From assembly GCA_964485555.1 (NCBI GenBank), contig CAZAJN010000014.1:1-7834 (forward strand): a stretch of DNA of 7,834 nt, read 5' to 3'. Below, piece by piece: positions 6,096-7,834 of the stretch. Origin of the DNA: GWC2-37-8 sp964485555. GTDB taxonomy: Bacteria > Patescibacteriota > Minisyncoccia > Moranbacterales > GWC2-37-73. A program made the translations under genes and the position numbers. The notes under the pieces were generated by a model, which was not told where the DNA came from, made no database searches, and worked only from the letters and a program-made list of their open reading frames with translations. Each line of letters begins with the position of its first letter. Position 1 is the first letter of the stretch.

Positions 6096-6120
6096 CTTGA
6101 ATCTTACCAATTCAAGGTAA
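6096..6120 (+). promoter_or_regulatory. Mutually exclusive hairpins in the rpsO leader
   Basis: Hairpin 1 pairs CTTGAA (6096-6101) with TTCAAG (6111-6116). Hairpin 2 pairs TTACC (6104-6108) with GGTAA (6116-6120). The 5' arm of hairpin 2 lies in the loop of hairpin 1 and both use G6116. A full H-type pseudoknot would have no linker across stem 1, so two alternative folds are more likely than one knot. S15 represses its own mRNA through leader structures in several bacteria, with folds that differ between lineages; a similar role here is inference. Confidence 0.5.
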
Positions 6121-6188
6121 CCAAAACGAGTAAATCGCCCACAAAATGCTATGGCTTTAACGCACAAGCAAAAGGAAAAGGTAACCAA
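6114..6188 (+). repeat. 11-bp direct repeat across the rpsO start
   Basis: AAGGTAACCAA occurs at 6114-6124 in the leader and again at 6178-6188 inside the tenth to thirteenth codons of rpsO. Each copy contains the palindrome GGTAACC, and the leader arm TTACC (6104-6108) could pair with either copy. Confidence 0.7.
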
Positions 6189-6420
6189 GGAGGTAAAACG
6201 TCATGATAAAGATACTGGTTCTCCAGAATATCAAATCGCGATGTTCACAGAGAGAATCAAGAAGCTGACTTCTCATCTTAAGAAAAACAAGAAGGATTTC
6301 CACTCTCGCAGAGGTCTTCTGAAAATGGTTGCAAAAAGACGAAAACTGCTCGCATATCTTGAAAAGACAAACGAGAAATCTTACAAAAAAATCATCAAGG
6401 AACTTGGCCTTAAGGGCTAA
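6151..6420 (+). CDS. rpsO: 30S ribosomal protein S15
   Basis: An 89-aa protein, the same length as E. coli S15, which binds the 16S rRNA central domain early in small-subunit assembly and bridges to the large subunit. The hallmark run is present: HDKDTGSPEYQIAMFTERI (about 19-37), then LTSHLKKNKKDFHSRRGLL (39-57) and the KMVAKRRKLLAYL helix (58-70). The ATG at 6151 gives the conserved MALTHKQKEK start. The start itself lacks a Shine-Dalgarno sequence, whereas a perfect AAGGAGGT lies inside the gene at 6187-6194. It has its own promoter, a foldable leader upstream and an intrinsic terminator 10 nt downstream, so it is probably monocistronic. In most bacteria rpsO is followed by pnp; here an NYN nuclease gene and two large hairpins lie between. 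Confidence 0.98.
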   Translation: MALTHKQKEKVTKEVKRHDKDTGSPEYQIAMFTERIKKLTSHLKKNKKDFHSRRGLLKMVAKRRKLLAYLEKTNEKSYKKIIKELGLKG

Positions 6421-6430
6421 GAACTTATTA

Positions 6431-6462
6431 ATAAAAAGACGGGGTGACCTGTCTTTTTATTT
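6431..6462 (+). terminator. Intrinsic terminator of rpsO
   Basis: ATAAAAAGAC (6431-6440) pairs with GTCTTTTTAT (6451-6460) around a 10-nt loop whose GG-TGA-CC can close further. The T-rich 3' arm continues into TTTT. It starts 10 nt after the rpsO stop codon. Confidence 0.85.
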
Positions 6463-6488
6463 TATAAGATTTACTTTTACATTACACC

Positions 6489-6594
6489 TTTACAATAGCT
6501 TCCTCTCTCGGCACGCTCGTAGTCTGAAATCTATGACTGCTTCGCTAAGAGTTCGCTCTCGCTCACTGTTGCCTCGGAAGGAAGCTATTGTAAA
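6489..6594. repeat. 106-bp inverted-repeat element, MITE- or REP-like
   Basis: The perfect 16-bp terminal repeats are TTTACAATAGCTTCCT (6489-6504) and AGGAAGCTATTGTAAA (6579-6594). The 74-bp interior is much GC-richer than its flanks, with repeated TTCGCT/CTCGCTC units (6541-6564), GGCA/TGCC (6510-6513, 6570-6573) and AGTC/GACT (6521-6524, 6535-6538) pairs. No open reading frame or clear target-site duplication is seen. A non-autonomous mobile or spreading intergenic repeat is the likeliest reading; a structured RNA is the alternative. Confidence 0.65.
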
Positions 6595-6617
6595 ATATTT
6601 TCATAATAAAGATTGTT

Positions 6618-6714
6618 TGCAATTATTTTGTTTGAATATTGTGTTTTTGCGAACTGCCGGCCGACCCAAGAGGGAAAGGCGAGCAAAAAGATAATATTCA
6701 AACAAAATAATGCA
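6618..6714 (+). repeat. Long near-perfect hairpin just upstream of the NYN gene
   Basis: TTATTTTGTTTGAATATT (6623-6640) pairs perfectly with 6693-6710. The stem continues inward through a G-T wobble, one A-T pair and one mismatch to TTTTTGC (6644-6650) with GCAAAAA (6683-6689), and outward past a bulged A to TGC/GCA. About 31 pairs enclose a 32-nt GC-rich loop with an inner CCC-AAGA-GGG hairpin (6665-6674). It ends 12 nt before the NYN start codon. In an mRNA this would be a very stable double-stranded leader; as DNA it could be a palindromic mobile repeat. Confidence 0.85.
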
Positions 6715-6726
6715 CACCTAAAAAAT

Positions 6727-7254
6727 ATGTTAAGATCAAAAGAACAACGTGTCGGCGTTTTGGTCGACATCCAAAACCTTTATTACAGCGCCAAAGCTCT
6801 TTATGGGCAGAAGGTGAATTTCCAAAAAGTCCTTGAGGAATCCGTAGGGGAAAGAGTGCTCATTCGAGCCATTGCCTATGGAATAAAGACACTTGAAGGA
6901 CAGGAAGAGAAATTTTTTGAAGCCTTGGAGAAACAGGGATTTGAAGTCAAAACGAAAGATTTGCAACTTTTTCCAGGCGGAGCAAAAAAAGGTGACTGGG
7001 ATGTTGGAATTGCGGTTGACGCCATCAAGCTTTCCAAGAATTTAGATGTTATTGTCTTGGTTTCAGGTGATGGCGATTACATTCCACTTGTCCAATACAT
7101 CCAAAGCACGACAGGTTGTCGCGTTGAAGGAGTGGCTTTCGGAGAAAGCACTAGCGCCAAACTTGGCGAGGCGTTGGATAGTTTCACGGATCTATCCGAA
7201 AATAAAAAGAAATTCCTGATCTTTTCCGGAAAACCTGAACCAAAAAGAAAGTAA
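6727..7254 (+). CDS. NYN-domain (LabA/DUF88-type) putative ribonuclease
   Basis: A 175-aa PIN-like NYN fold protein; members are mostly metal-dependent RNases. Visible motifs are VDIQN (D14, N17) after the first strand, KKGDWDVGIAVDAI (87-100, with D90, D92 and D98), and VSGDGDYIPLV (112-122, with D115 and D117), which together supply the acidic cluster expected of the active site. A basic Lys-rich tail (159-175) ends the protein. A longer reading from ATG 6613 is possible, but its extra 38 residues are the translated hairpin element at 6618-6714, so ATG 6727 (MLRSKEQRVGVLVD) is preferred. This start has no Shine-Dalgarno sequence, only an A-run. The gene sits between rpsO and pnp, suggesting a role in RNA processing or decay; the RNA target is unknown. 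A terminator follows 5 nt after the stop codon. Confidence 0.88.
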   Translation: MLRSKEQRVGVLVDIQNLYYSAKALYGQKVNFQKVLEESVGERVLIRAIAYGIKTLEGQEEKFFEALEKQGFEVKTKDLQLFPGGAKKGDWDVGIAVDAIKLSKNLDVIVLVSGDGDYIPLVQYIQSTTGCRVEGVAFGESTSAKLGEALDSFTDLSENKKKFLIFSGKPEPKRK

Positions 7255-7258
7255 CGTC

Positions 7259-7287
7259 AAAAGAGTGCCGTTTGGCACTCTTTTTTT
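7259..7287 (+). terminator. Intrinsic terminator of the NYN gene
   Basis: AAAAGAGTGCC (7259-7269) pairs perfectly with GGCACTCTTTT (7274-7284) around a GTTT loop, and the T tract runs to 7287. It directly precedes the pnp promoter. Confidence 0.93.
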
Positions 7288-7296
7288 GTCCCTAAA

Positions 7297-7325
7297 TTGA
7301 CAAAATGCTTTATTTAAGCTACAAT
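7297..7325 (+). promoter_or_regulatory. Sigma-70 promoter of pnp
   Basis: A perfect -35 TTGACA (7297-7302), a 17-bp spacer and -10 TACAAT (7320-7325, 5 of 6 matches). The start would be near 7332, leaving a leader of about 190 nt before the pnp ATG. Confidence 0.85.
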
Positions 7326-7332
7326 TGTAATA

Positions 7333-7479
7333 GTCACGTGGGTGACAATTAAATTTAATAAAGTCATTGTTAGCGCGCAAAAAGAAGATTTACGCCAGGC
7401 AGACAAACCACAGCCCAGAACTTAAAAATTTTTAAGTCTTGAACTGTTGTTTTTCCGCCGATGGCAATCCGATTGGATT
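7333..7479 (+). promoter_or_regulatory. Structured 5' leader of pnp
   Basis: Three foldable parts are visible. GTCAC (7333-7337) pairs with GTGAC (7342-7346), a hairpin at the very 5' end of the predicted RNA. AAACCACAG (7405-7413) pairs with CTGTTGTTT (7444-7452, one mismatch), enclosing an 18-nt perfect palindrome (7420-7437). AATCC (7466-7470) pairs with GGATT (7475-7479). No open reading frame explains the stretch. In E. coli the pnp leader hairpin is the target of RNase III and of PNPase autocontrol; a similar role here is inference. Confidence 0.5.
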
Positions 7480-7522
7480 TCATCTACTATTTTGTTTTCG
7501 CTTGCATAGGCTAAATGTTTCT

Positions 7523-7834
7523 ATGGCACAAAAGAAATGGTCACTCCAAATCGGAGGGCGCGTTCTTGAGATCGAAACCGGACTGCTTGCCAAACAAGCA
7601 AATGGATCCGTGACTGTTCGCTACGGCGACACGGTTGTTTTGGCAACTGCTGTGATGAGCAAAGGAGCATCGAGAGTTAGTGGATATTTTCCACTTATGG
7701 TTGATTACGAAGAGCGTTATTACGCTGCTGGAAAAATCAAAGGTTCACGCTTCATCAAAAGAGAGGGTCGTCCATCTGACGATGCAATCTTGAATGGTCG
7801 CGTTGTTGACCGAACAATCAGACCACTTTTCAAC
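7523..7834 (+). CDS. pnp: Polynucleotide phosphorylase, N-terminal part
   Basis: The first 104 codons of PNPase (usually about 700 aa), truncated by the window edge. PNPase degrades RNA 3' to 5' by phosphorolysis and can also add tails. The visible part is the first RNase PH domain: the start MAQKKWSLQIGGR, the strand YGDTVVLATAV (34-44), then YFPLMVDYEERYYAAGKI (55-72) and FIKREGRPSDDAILNGRVVD (77-96), which corresponds to the FFRREGRPSE loop of E. coli PNPase that contacts RNA. The ATG at 7523 fits the conserved N-terminus; an upstream ATG at 7515 is in another frame. There is no Shine-Dalgarno sequence at normal spacing. It is transcribed from its own consensus promoter behind the NYN terminator, not by read-through from rpsO as in many bacteria. 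Confidence 0.97.
   Translation, partial: MAQKKWSLQIGGRVLEIETGLLAKQANGSVTVRYGDTVVLATAVMSKGASRVSGYFPLMVDYEERYYAAGKIKGSRFIKREGRPSDDAILNGRVVDRTIRPLFN

Noticed and set aside
6096..6120. A true H-type pseudoknot in the rpsO leader
   Set aside because: With both stems formed there is no linker left to cross stem 1, so alternative hairpins are the more realistic reading.
6613..6726. Longer N-terminus of the NYN protein from ATG 6613
   Set aside because: The extra 38 residues are translated from the long inverted repeat and its loop, and the conserved NYN fold begins right after ATG 6727.
284..7254. Absence of TGA stop codons as a sign of recoded TGA (code 25)
   Set aside because: Only seven complete genes are present (five TAA, two TAG), and no TGA occurs inside the conserved proteins, so the standard bacterial code is enough.
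1..7834. CRISPR array, tRNA, rRNA or prophage genes
   Set aside because: No regularly spaced repeats, cloverleaf, rRNA-like stretch or phage protein was seen on either strand.

Overview
The window looks like bacterial chromosome from a small, moderately AT-rich genome, most likely a member of the Candidate Phyla Radiation (Patescibacteria, Parcubacteria-like). This rests on the style of the S1, S15, GyrA, MBL-fold and NYN proteins, an orphan single-TM protein next to gyrA, and start codons with almost no Shine-Dalgarno sequence. It is an inference from the look of the proteins, not from a database search. The standard bacterial code fits: no in-frame TGA is needed, and all seven complete genes end in TAA or TAG.

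Left part (1-1875), minus strand: the 5' end of a guanylate-kinase-like gene whose P-loop lysine reads as glutamate; its promoter; a strong intrinsic terminator and a 7-bp tandem repeat; a four-domain ribosomal protein S1 gene; then a 362-nt divergent intergenic region with a long hairpin in the S1 leader and a pair of GC-rich direct repeats.

Middle (1876-5575), plus strand: an MBL-fold metal-dependent hydrolase with a nearly leaderless promoter, a 118-aa single-TM protein, an AT-rich hairpin/T-tract, and a full-length gyrA followed by a clear terminator.

Right part (5576-7834), plus strand: a 74-aa membrane-anchored protein with six cysteines; a palindromic element; rpsO (S15) with a good promoter and mutually exclusive leader hairpins; two large inverted repeats; an NYN-domain (LabA/DUF88-type) putative RNase; and the first 104 codons of pnp (PNPase), behind a consensus promoter and a structured leader of about 190 nt. 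The usual rpsO-pnp neighbourhood is interrupted by the NYN gene and its hairpins.

Together the window is rich in RNA-handling genes (S1, S15, NYN nuclease, PNPase), and each has a foldable element directly upstream. Autogenous RNA-level control is plausible but unproven. No CRISPR array, rRNA, tRNA, transposase or phage gene was seen. The best candidates for something new are the P-loop K-to-E kinase, the long hairpin next to the NYN nuclease, the rpsO leader switch and the cysteine-rich small protein. No complete new multi-gene system is evident.
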